DNA from: Linderina pennispora
Lineage: Eukaryota > Kickxellomycota > Kickxellomycetes > Kickxellales > Kickxellaceae
NCBI RefSeq assembly: GCF_002104995.1
Contig: NW_024468262.1
Coordinates: forward strand, 434,001-498,000
Direction of reading: 5' to 3'
DNA: 64,000 nucleotides
Of this stretch, positions 45,102-57,335 are shown piece after piece. The stretch's first letter is position 1, and every line of letters starts with the position of its first letter. Made by a program: the position numbers and the translations under genes. The notes beneath the pieces are model-generated. The model did not search any database and had not been told where the DNA came from. It worked only from the letters and a program-made list of their open reading frames with translations.

Positions 45102-45898
45102 AGCAGCAGCAGCAGCAGCAACAGCAGGTTGCCGGCTCTTCTGCACAGTCCACTGCTGGAGGGACGCCGAAGCAGACCGCCACGCCGCTCTCTCCCGAGC
45201 TCGCCACCCAGCAAAGCCAAGCTGCGTTGGCACAAGCACAGGCACAAGCGCAGGCGCAGGCGCAGAGTCTGGCTGCCCAGGAGCACTGGAAAAAAATCAC
45301 CCGGGTCTTTGTCACACATGGCAACGAGCGCATCACCAAGAGCATCGGCGTCCAGGTCGCTACTCCCAACGCCAGCATGTTCCTCCACCTGTCGCTCGGG
45401 GAAATGGAGTGTGCACATGCCCTCCAGGTGCACTCGTCGGCAGCCTCTGTCCTCTTGCGGCCTGTCCCCGGCCCACTCAACAGCAACGGCAAATTCATCC
45501 TCGAAATGTCCGTCAATGGCCGCCGCGTCATGCCACGCGTGTTCCCGGACAGCACTGCAGGCCTGGATAACCCGGCACATGCGGGTGGCAGTGACAGCGG
45601 CACAACCGAAGAGACGCCATCGATGTTCAGCGAAGAGATGGACAAGGATACGCAGCAGAGGATCACCGCACTGGTCAAGAGCTCAAGCTACGCGTACGAC
45701 GTCCCGCTTGTTACTGGTGTCAACGTCGTCAACATGGAGGTGTCTGCTACAGAGTGGTGTCCGGAATCGCTTGTCAGCGACCAGAGTGACCAGCAGGTGC
45801 CGCCGGCGCAGTCTATTGACGGATCTGCCGATGCTGTCTCGCCTGCGCAAAAGAAGCCTGAGGTCAAGCAGTACTTCCTCTTTATTACGCGCAGCTAA
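41103..45898 (+). CDS. RSC1/2-like chromatin remodeller subunit: AT-hook, bromodomain, ankyrin, bromodomain, BAH, Q-rich tail
   Basis: Nuclear protein that reads acetylated histones in an RSC/PBAF-type complex. Exon 1 (41103-41336) has an AT-hook (RGRPRK) and the first bromodomain helix (CLRLFQAVKEMEK). A 470-nt GTAAGT...TGTAG intron leads to exon 2 at 41807 (MCLAFNKLPSKREYPDYY; DLMCSNAQQFN). Ankyrin-type repeats follow (APLHAASYYGRLKVAQVL; GSTPLAWSAYTG), then bromodomain 2 (EELPDKDEYPDYYEVI; MWIFNNATFFN) and a BAH domain (ITAGELDLHVGDFIYIKNN to QDVFVCESSY). The last 600 residues are Gln-rich. About twelve +1 breaks lie before 43670 and none after; twelve removals restore one frame of about 1438 codons. 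Confidence 0.8.
45041..45127 (+). repeat. Polyglutamine tract (CAG/CAA)
   Basis: 29 codons, all Gln except one Leu, mixing CAG and CAA, inside the Q-rich tail of the RSC1/2-like gene. A met-pro-ser repeat (44641-44720, MPVSMP-type, 12-bp units) and a QA repeat (45232-45262) lie nearby. Length variation would stay in frame only in steps of three. Confidence 0.9.
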
Positions 45899-45973
45899 AC
45901 GCAAGCCAGGTTCTAGTGTATGCACGCATATTTTCTTTTTTCAAAAATTTATTGTATCTGCAGCATTTACGAG

Positions 45974-46441
45974 TCATCGTTTGCCTGATGTGTCCTTGCC
46001 AGCCTCGTCCGGCTTGTTGCCGTCATTGTTATCAAGCGCCTTCTTGACCATATCAACCCGAGTCGCCAGCATGTGCGACGTGCGCTGCATCGACTGGAAC
46101 AAGTCGCGCGTGCTTGCGCTGGCACCTAGCCGGCTGTCTATGGCCACTGGCTCTGTCAAATGCGCGCTGTCCAGCGATATACCGCTCACAACCAAATCAT
46201 GCACATCGTCGTGCTTTGTCCAGTCAAACCCGGACACCATGAACGACGAGGATAGCGACTGCACATTGTCTGGCTGACTGCCGTCGCTCGACATGTCGAC
46301 CACCAGTGTTACCTGGTCGCTGTTGTCGACTAGCGGCAAAGGCTCGTCTTCGAACACGTACTCGACGGTGTTAGCCGGATATGTGAGCCCCTCGATCGCC
46401 TCTTCAAGCTTGACCCGAATGTTTCGAGGTATGTCTGCCAT
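45974..46441 (-). CDS. Small acidic protein, function unknown
   Basis: Intact 155-residue frame with its own ATG (MADIPRNIRVKLEEAIEGL). The first half has a strand-rich acidic region (VEYVFEDEPLPLV, QVTLVVDMSS). The second half is probably helical, with a possible coiled coil (DLFQSMQRTSHMLATRVDMVKKALD). The tail is hydrophilic. It lies tail to tail with the RSC1/2-like gene, about 75 bp between stops. I do not recognise the family. The absence of breaks and the sensible composition support a real gene. Confidence 0.6.
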   Translation of the reverse strand: MADIPRNIRVKLEEAIEGLTYPANTVEYVFEDEPLPLVDNSDQVTLVVDMSSDGSQPDNVQSLSSSFMVSGFDWTKHDDVHDLVVSGISLDSAHLTEPVAIDSRLGASASTRDLFQSMQRTSHMLATRVDMVKKALDNNDGNKPDEAGKDTSGKR

Positions 46442-46659
46442 GCCAGTCAGCTAAAAAGTCAAGCGGGATGTATGGTACTGAATTCTACATTTGTCGCACC
46501 GTGGCGCAAAGAATACATGTGCTACTTCACCACACAGCTACCTGGCCACACCCTTATGGACACCACAGCAGCTCCCAAACATGTCAAGTGCGTGATAGTA
46601 AATCTGCTTTATAGTCAAAAGAAGAAAGGAATGTAATGAAAAATGGTAGCACTCCCAGC

Positions 46660-48081
<1,422 letters not shown>

Positions 48082-48604
48082 TGTCTTTTAGTCTGCCAAA
48101 CGATGTCAATTGACTGCCCTGAATGCAAGTACAATATTATAGTAGAGAAACAGTGCAAGAATAGTTGCGTATGAAAACAAAGCCCTGGCGTCCGCTCCTG
48201 CCAGAGCGACGTCGTCATCGCAAAAATGGCGTGGAGGCGAACGCGCAAGCATAACAGATCTGCTGATTGGGATCTGCCAAATCACTCACCATTATTCGAT
48301 TACCAACTAATCTTGATTATCGCATCTTTGGCAGCGTACGATTTACGGTAAGCTAGCCTGAGATCGGTGGAAAGGGTCAGACTGAGGACACGGCTTACCC
48401 AACAAAACTGGTCATCTAGTCCGTCCGCCTTCTCTTCTTTGCTCTATCCTCTTGTCCTCGCTACATCTGCTCTCTTGTTAGGTTCTCTCTTTTGACGCCC
48501 ACCTCTGGTTCTGCGAGTTTCTGCCTTTTTCTCAGCCCTCCAGACTACAAAACAACGTTTTGCTGTATTTTTTTCTGCTCACATAGATTCTCCTCGTTTT
48601 CGAA
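48082..48604. promoter_or_regulatory. Divergent promoter region of RPT2 and TIM23
   Basis: 523 bp between two divergent essential genes. The TIM23-proximal half is CT-rich on the plus strand (about 48420-48600), a common feature of fungal leaders near transcription starts. No gene is seen. Confidence 0.45.
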
Positions 48605-49415
48605 ATGTCCATTTTCTCCGTATTCTCGCGTGGTCCCGACTCGCAGCCTCAGGACAGCCAGTCGCAGCAGCAGCAGCAGCAGCAAACACAAAGTATGGAC
48701 ACCGTTCTGCTCAACGACAACGAAGTCGATCAGCGGTCCCACTCATACTACCAGACATCAGCCCCTGCACAGACATCGCAATCTTCGTCCACAGCCCTTG
48801 CGCTGGACCAGATGCAGGGTGGTGTGTCTGAATTCCTGAGCCAGGTTGATTTCTCTGCAGGGCCAGCTTAACACCGTGGCCAGCCCTGGTGGCATCGAAT
48901 ACCTGAATCTTGAGGAGGGCCCGATTCACACGGACGGCGTGATGCCGAGCCGTGGATGGAGCGACGATCTGTGCTACGGTACAGGTACCATGTACCTCTT
49001 GGGTCTGGGAACTGGTGGTGCATGGGGCTTCCTGGAGGGCCTGCGGAGCCAGCACGGTGCCAACCTCAAGCTTCGTGTGAACAGCGTGCTCAACTCGATG
49101 ACCCGCCGCGGACCATTTGTTGGAAACTCGTTCGGTGTTATGGCCATGTTCTACAACATCCTGAACTCGACCATCAGCAATTACCGCGACACACAGGACA
49201 TGTACAACAGCATTGGCGCGGCTGCTATCAGCGGTATGCTGTTCAAGATCGGCGGCGGCCCTCGGGCAAGCATTATCTCGGGTATCATCTGCGCTGGCAC
49301 AGTCGGCGTGTACAAGATCAGCGTTGCTGCGTACAAGAGCAACCAGGAGAAGAAGCTCTCGAGTGGAACACTCGCTGCCCCGACGGAGCCTCAGCTGGCA
49401 AAGGCAGCCATGTAA
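48605..49415 (+). CDS. TIM23: TIM23, channel subunit of the mitochondrial presequence translocase
   Basis: Inner-membrane import channel. The Gln/Ser-rich N-terminus (MSIFSVFSRGPDSQPQD) is followed by FLSQVDFSAG and then, after a +1 break near 48861, QLNTVASPGGIEYLNLEEGP. Four membrane segments form the TIM17/22/23 fold (LCYGTGTMYLLGLGTGGAWGF, NSFGVMAMFYNILNSTI, SIGAAAISGMLFKIGGGP, IISGIICAGTVGVYKI). The conserved loop LRVNSVLNSMTRRGPFVGNSF is intact. Corrected length is 270 codons. It lies just inside the right arm of the duplication but is not part of it. Confidence 0.92.
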
Positions 49416-50094
49416 TGGGTTCTGGTATCAATTTCTCCAACCAAAAAGTAATACATTATATTTCGTAGACATGGATGAATTCGAGCAGGCATTTGCTGCT
49501 CGTTTTGGTACGTGGCAGGCGCTGTATGGTAACATTGAGCATAGCCAGTGTAACTGCCGATATGGTATGCCCCGCTTATACAGCACTGCTAACTCAGGAG
49601 CTATGACTTTTTGTGCCCCCTGTGCCCTGTCCTATGCCAACTTCTTCTCCAGCTGCAGCTTGCATGAAAATACCCGCAGTCGGGAAAATCGAACCAGACC
49701 GAGCCGACCCAGCCCAGGGTGATTCTTCGGGTGATGATTGCTGGCATGATACCAGCCAATACTGATCTATTTGTCAAGGCCACCAACACTGAGATATCAC
49801 AATCGCGCATTTTCTGTGCCCCCCCCCTTAACATGAGTCAGTAGATGTTTCTCGTGCGTATGGACAGGTGCCAAGTTAAATAGGCTTTCTGGGACCGATG
49901 CGGCAGATTATACTTGACTATACTCTAGGCAAGCTAATAGACCCTTTGACCATCCTCAGTTTCAAGATACTGATTCCACTATCGGTAACGGTAATCAGAA
50001 ATGATGGCAGTTCCCCATTGACAGGCTACCACTGGCTGTCCGGTTCCATACTTATTCCCTCCTTGACCTCTAAACAGACCTGTCATGATTCGCA
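49416..50094. other. Intergenic before the right duplication edge
   Basis: About 680 bp without a supported gene. A C9 run lies at about 49821-49829. The stretch around 49868-49890 resembles one beyond the other edge of the right arm (about 58237-58262). The duplication starts at about 50138. Confidence 0.4.
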
Positions 50095-50691
50095 ATGCCA
50101 TCTCCCTACTTTAAGGAGGCAGTACCGCAGTACCTAGTGATACTGGAGGAAGCGGTAGTAGCGCCATGGGCCGGCAAGCGCATCATCTGTATAGGCGATT
50201 ACGCGGATGATCTTCCTGAGGATTTCTTGACTGATCGCGAAAAAGCCATGATACCAAACAATCTCTTGTATCGGTATGCAGACCGATTCACTCGCCCATC
50301 ACCTACCAGTGAAACGAATGTTGGATACTGCCTACGCGCATACATGTATTTGATGGGGTCGAACTTGAGCACGGGGATGAAGAAGGAGTTGAAATCTATG
50401 TGCTTTACGCCGCTTATCGACCCTGTGCTGCGAAACCTGACAACAAAGGAGTACGTCCGCAGTACTGCAGTCCCGAGTGACATCAATTTCGGACACATAC
50501 TGCTTCTGAAGATCTGCTGGACGTCTGATCCATCCATGTCCCTTGGGTACAGAGGTGATGAGGATTTTCATCGGGGAGCATGGGCCGGCCATCGGTTTGA
50601 CATAGCATCGCCCGAATGGGTCGACAGCACCTGGAAGGACGTCAGCGACGCTGTAGTGCCTAAGGTTGCTGCAATTTTTCGCGCAGGATAG
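50095..50691 (+). CDS. F-box protein C, right copy truncated by the duplication edge
   Basis: From about 50139 the frame matches codons 102-285 of the left gene C (ILEEAVVAPWAGKRIICIGDY to the stop), but the F-box half is missing. About 14 codons of unrelated flanking DNA supply a new in-frame ATG (MPSPYFKEAVPQYLV), giving a 198-residue open frame. It differs from the left copy at only a few residues. It is either a dead fragment or an F-box-less protein that could compete with the full copy. Expression is unknown. Confidence 0.7.
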   Translation: MPSPYFKEAVPQYLVILEEAVVAPWAGKRIICIGDYADDLPEDFLTDREKAMIPNNLLYRYADRFTRPSPTSETNVGYCLRAYMYLMGSNLSTGMKKELKSMCFTPLIDPVLRNLTTKEYVRSTAVPSDINFGHILLLKICWTSDPSMSLGYRGDEDFHRGAWAGHRFDIASPEWVDSTWKDVSDAVVPKVAAIFRAG

Positions 50692-51567
50692 CATGCGACA
50701 CACGTGCCACTGGGTCGCCGCCTGCTACTCTGCCTGTAGTTTGGGTGCCCAAAGCCTCTTTTAGCTTGCGCTGACTAGTGAATTAGGGCATTTTACGTGG
50801 GAATTGAATGGAAGCGGCTCTTGCATAGATCCTTCGGGTGTTGTACGGAGAATTTACTAGATACGCAATTGGTGTTGGAAGGTGCCATGGCCAGCATAGT
50901 CACTACAATCCGCCTTATGCCTTCAGATCTTGAGTGGCCAGTAGCGTCACTATGCTCAATTTCTTGTGTTTTATTTCCATGCTACTCCCTATTAACGAAT
51001 TAGCACACTATGTGCCGTCTCCATCTTGTCATCTACTTTGTAATCAATGGTGTGTAGTAACGCTGCTGGGACCTGGTCAGTCGAGCGTCGTCGTGGACAT
51101 TGGTGCACAATTGGCAAAGGAGGCAAACAGAGACCACATCGCCGAGTGCCATTACAGCCAGCAGTGATGTAGGCGTTGTCACCTTATATACTCTTTTCCT
51201 TGCATTTCTACTTTCCTTTCATATTCTCATCTCTGGTATTTGTGTAAGGGACTCAGCAAAAGCCCATTCATATATCAACACCCAACACTTCAAGTCTAAT
51301 GCCAATGGTACTTTATACAAGGCATGCGGGTATGAAGGCATGCTGGCATTGGAGCACGGAATCACTTCTGCACCATCACACCAGAGACTACCCCACATAG
51401 TAGCGAGCCCAGAAACTAGTCGGGTTCCCCTTTTCCTTTCTCAGCCAGCATCTTGCATCTTTCCCGTTGGTCTACATACACACTCATTACCACCCATTTT
51501 GTGTCTGAAGGTTAGCAAGGCACTCAAGGCTAAGGCTAATATATTGCCGACGGAAATGTAGCTATAC
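50692..51567. other. Intergenic within right arm
   Basis: 876 bp, counterpart of 33979-34855, with no gene supported. It is closely similar to the left copy, including the AT-rich centre. Confidence 0.5.
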
Positions 51568-53220
51568 CTATCGGCGGCCATTGGTACAGAATAGCGGTCT
51601 GCTCAGGCTATCGCGATACTCATCGTATACCGATTTTCCAATTTCTTCCTTGTACTGGCTCAGCATTCCAGTGACATTTCTGATGGTAACCATCCTGAGG
51701 GAAGGCAGTCTTGAAATAGCGACGACCAGCTGCGGCTTGACCGGCAATAAGGTGTTCAAATCAACGCGTCTCAGACGAGCACTGAAGATTGGGAGCTCGG
51801 CCATCAGCCTGCTAATCTCGCCATCAGAGCGATTAAGACTGTCTCCTTCGTCTGATCCGATCCCATCAATTCCAATCCTAATGAGCCCTGGGAAATGAGC
51901 CAGGACCTGCTGGAATACGCTGAGGGTAGGTATAATCTTCCTGATGATTAGGTGCCGAAGGTGCGGGTTCGAGTGGTTTGGCGGGATGATAGACGGCAGA
52001 GACCGGCCGAAGCTGAGCAGGCTGTAGCAGTTCTCGATATACTCCGCATTGGGCGCAACCAAAAACGGCAGATATGTAACCTCAATCACATTGCCTATAG
52101 CATTGGAAGCAGCCGAGAAGTCAGTGCTCCGAATACGGACATATTTGAGGTTAGGGAACACACGGCCACGAAGCGATCTGAAAATGGGCACAGTGAGGTG
52201 CATCGTAAGCGATGTTAGATTTTCACCACAGTCGTCGGCCAGAACACCAATGTCAATGTCACAGCGTGTGTTCAAGGAAAGGCTAGTCAGCAATGGAAAT
52301 GGGTTGACATCTGGCATATGAAAATGCCCTACCACGTGCGGTCCCGTCTCGATGGATAGGCTGGTGAGTTCCGGGTACGTGTTACAGAATAAGGATTCCA
52401 GGTCGTCGGATATATCCCCTTCAGCTTGCCACGGGCTGAGATCCAGCGATATATGAAGCACAAGCTCTTCGATAGTATCCCTGTTTGAATGAACAATCGG
52501 ACATTCAAAAGAATGGCCAATTTCGAGGTACACCCGCTGAATCCCAGCGCTGAAGCCACCATGCAGAACGGCATTTGCATTCGCCAGGTCGCGGAATATT
52601 AAGGTTCTCGGTGCTGGAAAGAGAATACCCATTAGGTCTCTGTACATGTCCTCCTTGCCGATCCACAGCCCCGAATGAACAGTGAGCGAGCAGTCCTGTG
52701 CGTTGGGAAACAGTTGGCGGGTGCGCTCAATGAATCGCCTGACTTTTGCGGAATAGTCGCCGTTAAAAAATATCTTGCTGCTGTAGAAATAGAGCACGAT
52801 CTCAGTCACGTTTGGGAAAGTCGCGGTGGAAAGAGCGCCAGCACTCAGCAAGCGGGTGGAGATGCCGTCAATAATGCGGTCGAGTGAAAGGTAGAAATGT
52901 GCTGAGCGAACAAGTTGGCTGTGTCCAGCAGCGGCTGCCATAAAGAGGTTTGGGCAATCCATCTCAGGGTAATAATCAGATACATCCAACACAGGCCCTA
53001 GAAGTGTTTCGGTGCTTTGGTAAAAGTAGGGTAGCGCTGCAGTTCTCCATGAGCGACAGACCTGCGCAATTGAAAGAAGCGACTTGGTACCATCAACCAC
53101 CTTTTTGTGACCCAACCTTTCCCACTCGTTCTTCAGCTTCCTGCCATACTCCACGCAATCGAAAATAGGATAGAGAATGTCAGGTGGGACGTTTTGTGCA
53201 GGGAATACCGTCGAGTCCAT
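51568..53220 (-). CDS. F-box/LRR-type protein B (right copy)
   Basis: Intact 550-residue inverted copy of 32326-33978 with the same ATG and stop positions. By eye about 15 substitutions separate the two (for example V8A, K35R, H54R, and Q to R at the last residue), with no indel. The F-box and all predicted strands are kept. Two intact copies imply either recent duplication, selection or gene conversion. Confidence 0.75.
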   Translation of the reverse strand: MDSTVFPAQNVPPDILYPIFDCVEYGRKLKNEWERLGHKKVVDGTKSLLSIAQVCRSWRTAALPYFYQSTETLLGPVLDVSDYYPEMDCPNLFMAAAAGHSQLVRSAHFYLSLDRIIDGISTRLLSAGALSTATFPNVTEIVLYFYSSKIFFNGDYSAKVRRFIERTRQLFPNAQDCSLTVHSGLWIGKEDMYRDLMGILFPAPRTLIFRDLANANAVLHGGFSAGIQRVYLEIGHSFECPIVHSNRDTIEELVLHISLDLSPWQAEGDISDDLESLFCNTYPELTSLSIETGPHVVGHFHMPDVNPFPLLTSLSLNTRCDIDIGVLADDCGENLTSLTMHLTVPIFRSLRGRVFPNLKYVRIRSTDFSAASNAIGNVIEVTYLPFLVAPNAEYIENCYSLLSFGRSLPSIIPPNHSNPHLRHLIIRKIIPTLSVFQQVLAHFPGLIRIGIDGIGSDEGDSLNRSDGEISRLMAELPIFSARLRRVDLNTLLPVKPQLVVAISRLPSLRMVTIRNVTGMLSQYKEEIGKSVYDEYRDSLSRPLFCTNGRR

Positions 53221-55138
53221 AGCAGCAAATATGTGATTGATGATAGAGGTAGAGGTAGAGGACAGATTTTAAAATCAACTGAAATGAAAGTTTATCTCCT
53301 TGATGTGGAGTCGGCTAGTTAGGGTAGGTCATGGGGTTGCAATGAATACGGCTTGTTCAGACAGCAGAACTGCGAGTATTACTCCTTAGGACACACCTGT
53401 AGATGGGCCCCAATGTACGACAAAAGATGCTGGCTACTGCACTCAGTCAACTCACTAGCCAAGCCGATATACAAAAGCGCTTTCCAATATCTTCTCCAGG
53501 CCAGTGTTTCTTGCCAACTTGCAGTTTTTATGTTGTTATTGTACAGTTAACTGAAGCCTATTAATACAAGGTATATGTGCAAATGATGTTTTCTTGAAAG
53601 AGGTGACTGTTGACACCGGATGATTAAAGCACCGTCAGGAGCGGGTTTATTCTTGAGAATGAGAAGGCGCGGCTGTTTACTTTGAGGAAGCCTGAATTCA
53701 TCCTCACTTAGATCTGACATGACGAAAAGCACAGCTGAAGGTTGTTTGGGTGGAGCTGTGTTTTGACGGATAGATTTCAGGAGTGGTTTAGGATTCGTAA
53801 GGGTCATGTATACCACCGCTGGTATCCTGGGTTTGATGCTGTAAAGGCTTCAGCGAGTTTTATGTCCATATCCACACTAGCCAGTCTACCCCGTCGGTGA
53901 CTGCTGTTTTTCAGATGATAGTCCTTGGCTCGCTGACGACTGGTACCAGGTGTTCTACCTGTTTGCAGTGCCAGGATGTGATTGCAGAAATTCTATAGAG
54001 CATATTGGATATATTGATGGTATCAAGTCTATTGAGCTGTGTTGAGGCGTTTTTTGTGAACAGGGAACTTCTTTGGTTCCAGGGAGAGACTCGCTCGCTA
54101 TAGAGAAATTGAGCGGCTGCTGTCATGCCAAAAAATTTCCCCTCGCCAGTATTTTCACTCATCAACATTTTTGCTCCTGGCGGCTTAGAGGCAAACCTGC
54201 CTTGTTGCATAACTGATCCTGATCCTTAGATCCACGCCACAGTGCATACGCAAGAGTATAGTGGCCCCACTATATAGTTCAGTACACGCCAGCGCGTCAG
54301 CAGCCCTCCTTAGTTTCTTTACTGTCACTAGTTATATACCACGTTAAGTTACCAGTATCACAACATGCCTTGTTTTTCGCTGTTTCACCTCCTCTTTTTG
54401 AATGCACCAAATGTGCATAGATGGCAATAGAAATAGATCCGCACAGTACAGCTCCTTATGGACAATGGTACTCTCATCCCAAGGTCCAGCTGCAGCCTCA
54501 ACAGAACTAGTACTGGAGCTGCAGTGTCCAGCCCTCGGTACTTGGCTTTCACAGTGACTTGCACTTTTTGAAGAAAATCCATTTTGTGCTTGAGGATGGT
54601 GCCTCAGCAGCCTACACACATGCTGTTCTCACTGTTCATAGCCCCTCCTTCCTTCTCTAGCTCTCTCAAAATCCTTTCTATTTTTCATCCTTCAGCCTTC
54701 CCTTCCCCTCTGGTACCCTTCCACTTTCTGAAGTGGTAGTGCCTGGTGAACTGCAAACGAGCATGGGGAATATATATACCCCCTCTGCCCTTGGCCATTC
54801 GCCGAGTTCCTCTCCTCCCCTGGGAGCCATGGAGCCTGGTGAGAGGCAAATGAGCATGGATATAGGATAGGTTTCTTATACTTTTAGCAGTCCAGAGTAT
54901 CAGCACCAAACCAAGACGCTCGACCACCCTTACAAACCAAACCTTTGCAAGAGATCCTTCACCAAGACCATTATCCCCATCTTCCACTGTAAATACTTTT
55001 GGATTCGGTGCCCTCTGGCGGAGTCTTCATAAACATTTCATCAAATCAACCTCTCTATTTCTAATATTACTGGCGTTGCGTGGCCTGCACAGTTTGCTGT
55101 AGCGAGGGGATTTCGACTGCATCAGCCATTTTACTCAT
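53221..55138. other. Intergenic within right arm, interrupted by an LTR
   Basis: Counterpart of 30405-32325. It contains the solo LTR at 54203-54364 and lacks the 170-bp segment present on the left. No gene is supported. Confidence 0.6.
54203..54364 (-). mobile_element. Solo LTR of a Ty1/copia-type retrotransposon
   Basis: 162 bp starting TGTTGCATAAC and ending ATCACAACA, so the ends are the inverted TGTTG/CAACA typical of copia-type LTRs. It is flanked by the direct 5-bp repeat TGCCT (54198-54202 and 54365-54369). The left arm has the uninterrupted site with one TGCCT (AGGCA near 31343-31347), proving insertion after the duplication. No internal retrotransposon genes are present, so the internal part was lost by LTR-LTR recombination. 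Orientation is inferred from alignment to the related element at 57936-58073. Confidence 0.85.
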
Positions 55139-56701
55139 CTACTCTTCGTAGTCGTTGACACAAATATCCCGTTTGTGTAAGGCTATCAGCCCGACAAAGT
55201 ATGGCTTGTCATTTGGTGGGACCCACAGAGTCATCAGCGAGGGAATTCGCAGCACCAGCTGTTCTACCCACGGCAAATGGCTGCCTACTGAATAGTCTGC
55301 GCTATCAATGACCAGCTTTTCTAGGCTTGTGCTGATAGGGCTCTTAACATCGCTGGGTTCACCAAGCGGTTCAGCATGGTAATCACTGCTCCCGTGTCCA
55401 ATCCTCAGGCTCCTGAGACACGGCAGTTGCGATATAAGCCGCTCGTATCCCTCCCAGTCATATCTCATCACGTTGAGCTCCAGCTTCTGAAGATATGGCC
55501 ATCTGACAGTTCCGCTGAATGGCGATGGCGATGGTAGGAGGCTCAGCTTAGCCGCTCTGACCTGCGACTCTGTTGCGAGCAGCTGTGATATGGCCACATT
55601 CCAGGCGTCATTCAGCTGGATTATACCATTCGCCGTCTCAATCTCAAGATGCTTCAAGTCAATAATCAGTCGCGGGTCGAATTTCCCAAGGCGACTAATG
55701 TCCTCGTAGATAGTCAATGATTCCAGACGTAAGCCTCCGAGAACAGCACAGGGGTCCGTAAAGAAGGAGCTTGGGCGCCCAATGTGCAGAGTCCGGAGGC
55801 GTGGGAACCTTGCGTTGATCTGGCTACTGTCGAGCTTGAGCGGGATCTGGCCCTCCTGGCAGCTCAGACTAAGATTCGCCAGGCTGGGAAACTCGAGGCA
55901 ACCAGAGGCAGGTCCGACAAACAGATCCCACGAAAAGTCACTGTTGGCGTTGGTGATGGTCATTGTCCGCAGTGGTGCAGCTAGGACACGAGGAATGCCC
56001 TCAGCCTGGGCCAGCGAGCGTGCATCAAGTTCTATAACTGTAATGCTCTCAGGAAACTGGTCGAGCTTGAATTTTGACAGGTGCTTGCCGATGATGAGCA
56101 TATTGAGCTGGGGCATGAAGTGGTGCAATAGGCGTGAATAGATCCCGCTGATGACCGGCGAGTAGATGGAGACACTGCCCTTAATGTCTGTGAGCCCTGG
56201 CAGATGCCGGATGAGGTAGGCAGCGGATTCCTGGGCATACTCATCAACAGGGGCATTCCGGTCGTCTCTAAATGCCGCCCTGAACGAGATGGTCCTGACC
56301 GAGCCCCAGTCGGCGGACCCGAACCCACAGAACTCGAGCATCCGGTCGAACCGCGGTGTTCTCACTGGCCGCATGATGGCTCGCGTCCTGATGTGCTGTG
56401 TGTGGCCGGACATGCCTGCAGCAACTATAGCACCAATATTGGTCACGAACTTGGACTTTTTGGATCCTCCGTCGCCGTCGGTGGTGCCATCCGTAAAGAC
56501 ACGCTCGATGAATGCTGTGCGGTAAAGGTACTTGCCCAGAGCCAGGTGCCAGGTGCGGCAGACGGTGGCCAGTTCGGCAACAATGCGGTACTCGTCGAGG
56601 TTAAACCGTCTGTATGCAATGTCGCCATACACGATGCTCAGAGCCTGCCTTAGGACATCTCCCCCAGCGAGCTGACTGAGCGAGAGCTGCGAATTCGACA
56701 T
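55139..56701 (-). CDS. F-box-like/LRR-type protein A (right copy)
   Basis: Intact 520-residue inverted copy of 28842-30404, ATG at 56701. Roughly 15 amino-acid differences by eye (for example Gly to Asp in FNLGEYR, Val to Ala in YRTVFI), with no length change. The F-box-like segment and the solenoid are conserved. Confidence 0.7.
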   Translation of the reverse strand: MSNSQLSLSQLAGGDVLRQALSIVYGDIAYRRFNLDEYRIVAELATVCRTWHLALGKYLYRTAFIERVFTDGTTDGDGGSKKSKFVTNIGAIVAAGMSGHTQHIRTRAIMRPVRTPRFDRMLEFCGFGSADWGSVRTISFRAAFRDDRNAPVDEYAQESAAYLIRHLPGLTDIKGSVSIYSPVISGIYSRLLHHFMPQLNMLIIGKHLSKFKLDQFPESITVIELDARSLAQAEGIPRVLAAPLRTMTITNANSDFSWDLFVGPASGCLEFPSLANLSLSCQEGQIPLKLDSSQINARFPRLRTLHIGRPSSFFTDPCAVLGGLRLESLTIYEDISRLGKFDPRLIIDLKHLEIETANGIIQLNDAWNVAISQLLATESQVRAAKLSLLPSPSPFSGTVRWPYLQKLELNVMRYDWEGYERLISQLPCLRSLRIGHGSSDYHAEPLGEPSDVKSPISTSLEKLVIDSADYSVGSHLPWVEQLVLRIPSLMTLWVPPNDKPYFVGLIALHKRDICVNDYEE

Positions 56702-57335
56702 GGAATGCGAGGTCGTAGAAAGCAAAAATAAAAACAGCAGACTGGTGAGCGTTGCGAAAGTGGAGAAAAGAAAGTGCGCCAATTGCTTGGCAGACGCTCT
56801 TCACGCACACCAAGCACCTGGGCTCAACAGCAGCTCCGGTGGCGGCCTAATCGACAGATCCTCCCGCTCCAAGGCGGTGAATTGACTCCTTGTTGTATTC
56901 ATGTATGTATCTGGTGTGTGTGTGTGTGTGTGCGTGTGTTGCGAGATATACGAGGAGCTTCGGCTCGGAAGGCAAATTGGAATTTGCGGCCCGGTTCCTT
57001 TATATGTCCCCGCATCTGCGATATACGAAACACGGACCGCCGCTCAGAAGCGAGCGGCCCTCTAGCGATTGCAGCGCTCAAGTGACGACTTACAACCGTG
57101 GCAGAATCGATGCTTTTTTTGATCGATTTTTTCTCCACTTTCTCCGCTACAGCGCTGGCAATTTAGCCGCAGCCGCATGGGGCGGCTGGCCAGCAGTGAT
57201 AGTGGGAGCGCACGTGATCTGACTGCTTTTACTGAACGCGCTGTTCGGTGGCACATAAAATGCGCCGACTGGCAGTGAGCTCTTGAGGCAAACGGCTGCC
57301 TTTGTCTTCCTCATCTACCAACCTGCATCTGTATA
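56702..57335. promoter_or_regulatory. Shared divergent promoter region (right arm)
   Basis: Counterpart of 28216-28841. The TATA-like element is at 56997-57006 on the minus strand. A GT microsatellite at about 56914-56939 is longer than in the left copy and is the most obvious difference. Confidence 0.45.
56914..56939. repeat. GT microsatellite
   Basis: About twelve GT units with one GC interruption. The left-arm counterpart (about 28613-28630) is shorter, consistent with slippage since the duplication. Confidence 0.85.

Noticed and set aside
49213-49722. 169-codon frame overlapping and following TIM23
   Set aside because: Starts inside TIM23 in another frame, with composition typical of a shadow and no domain.
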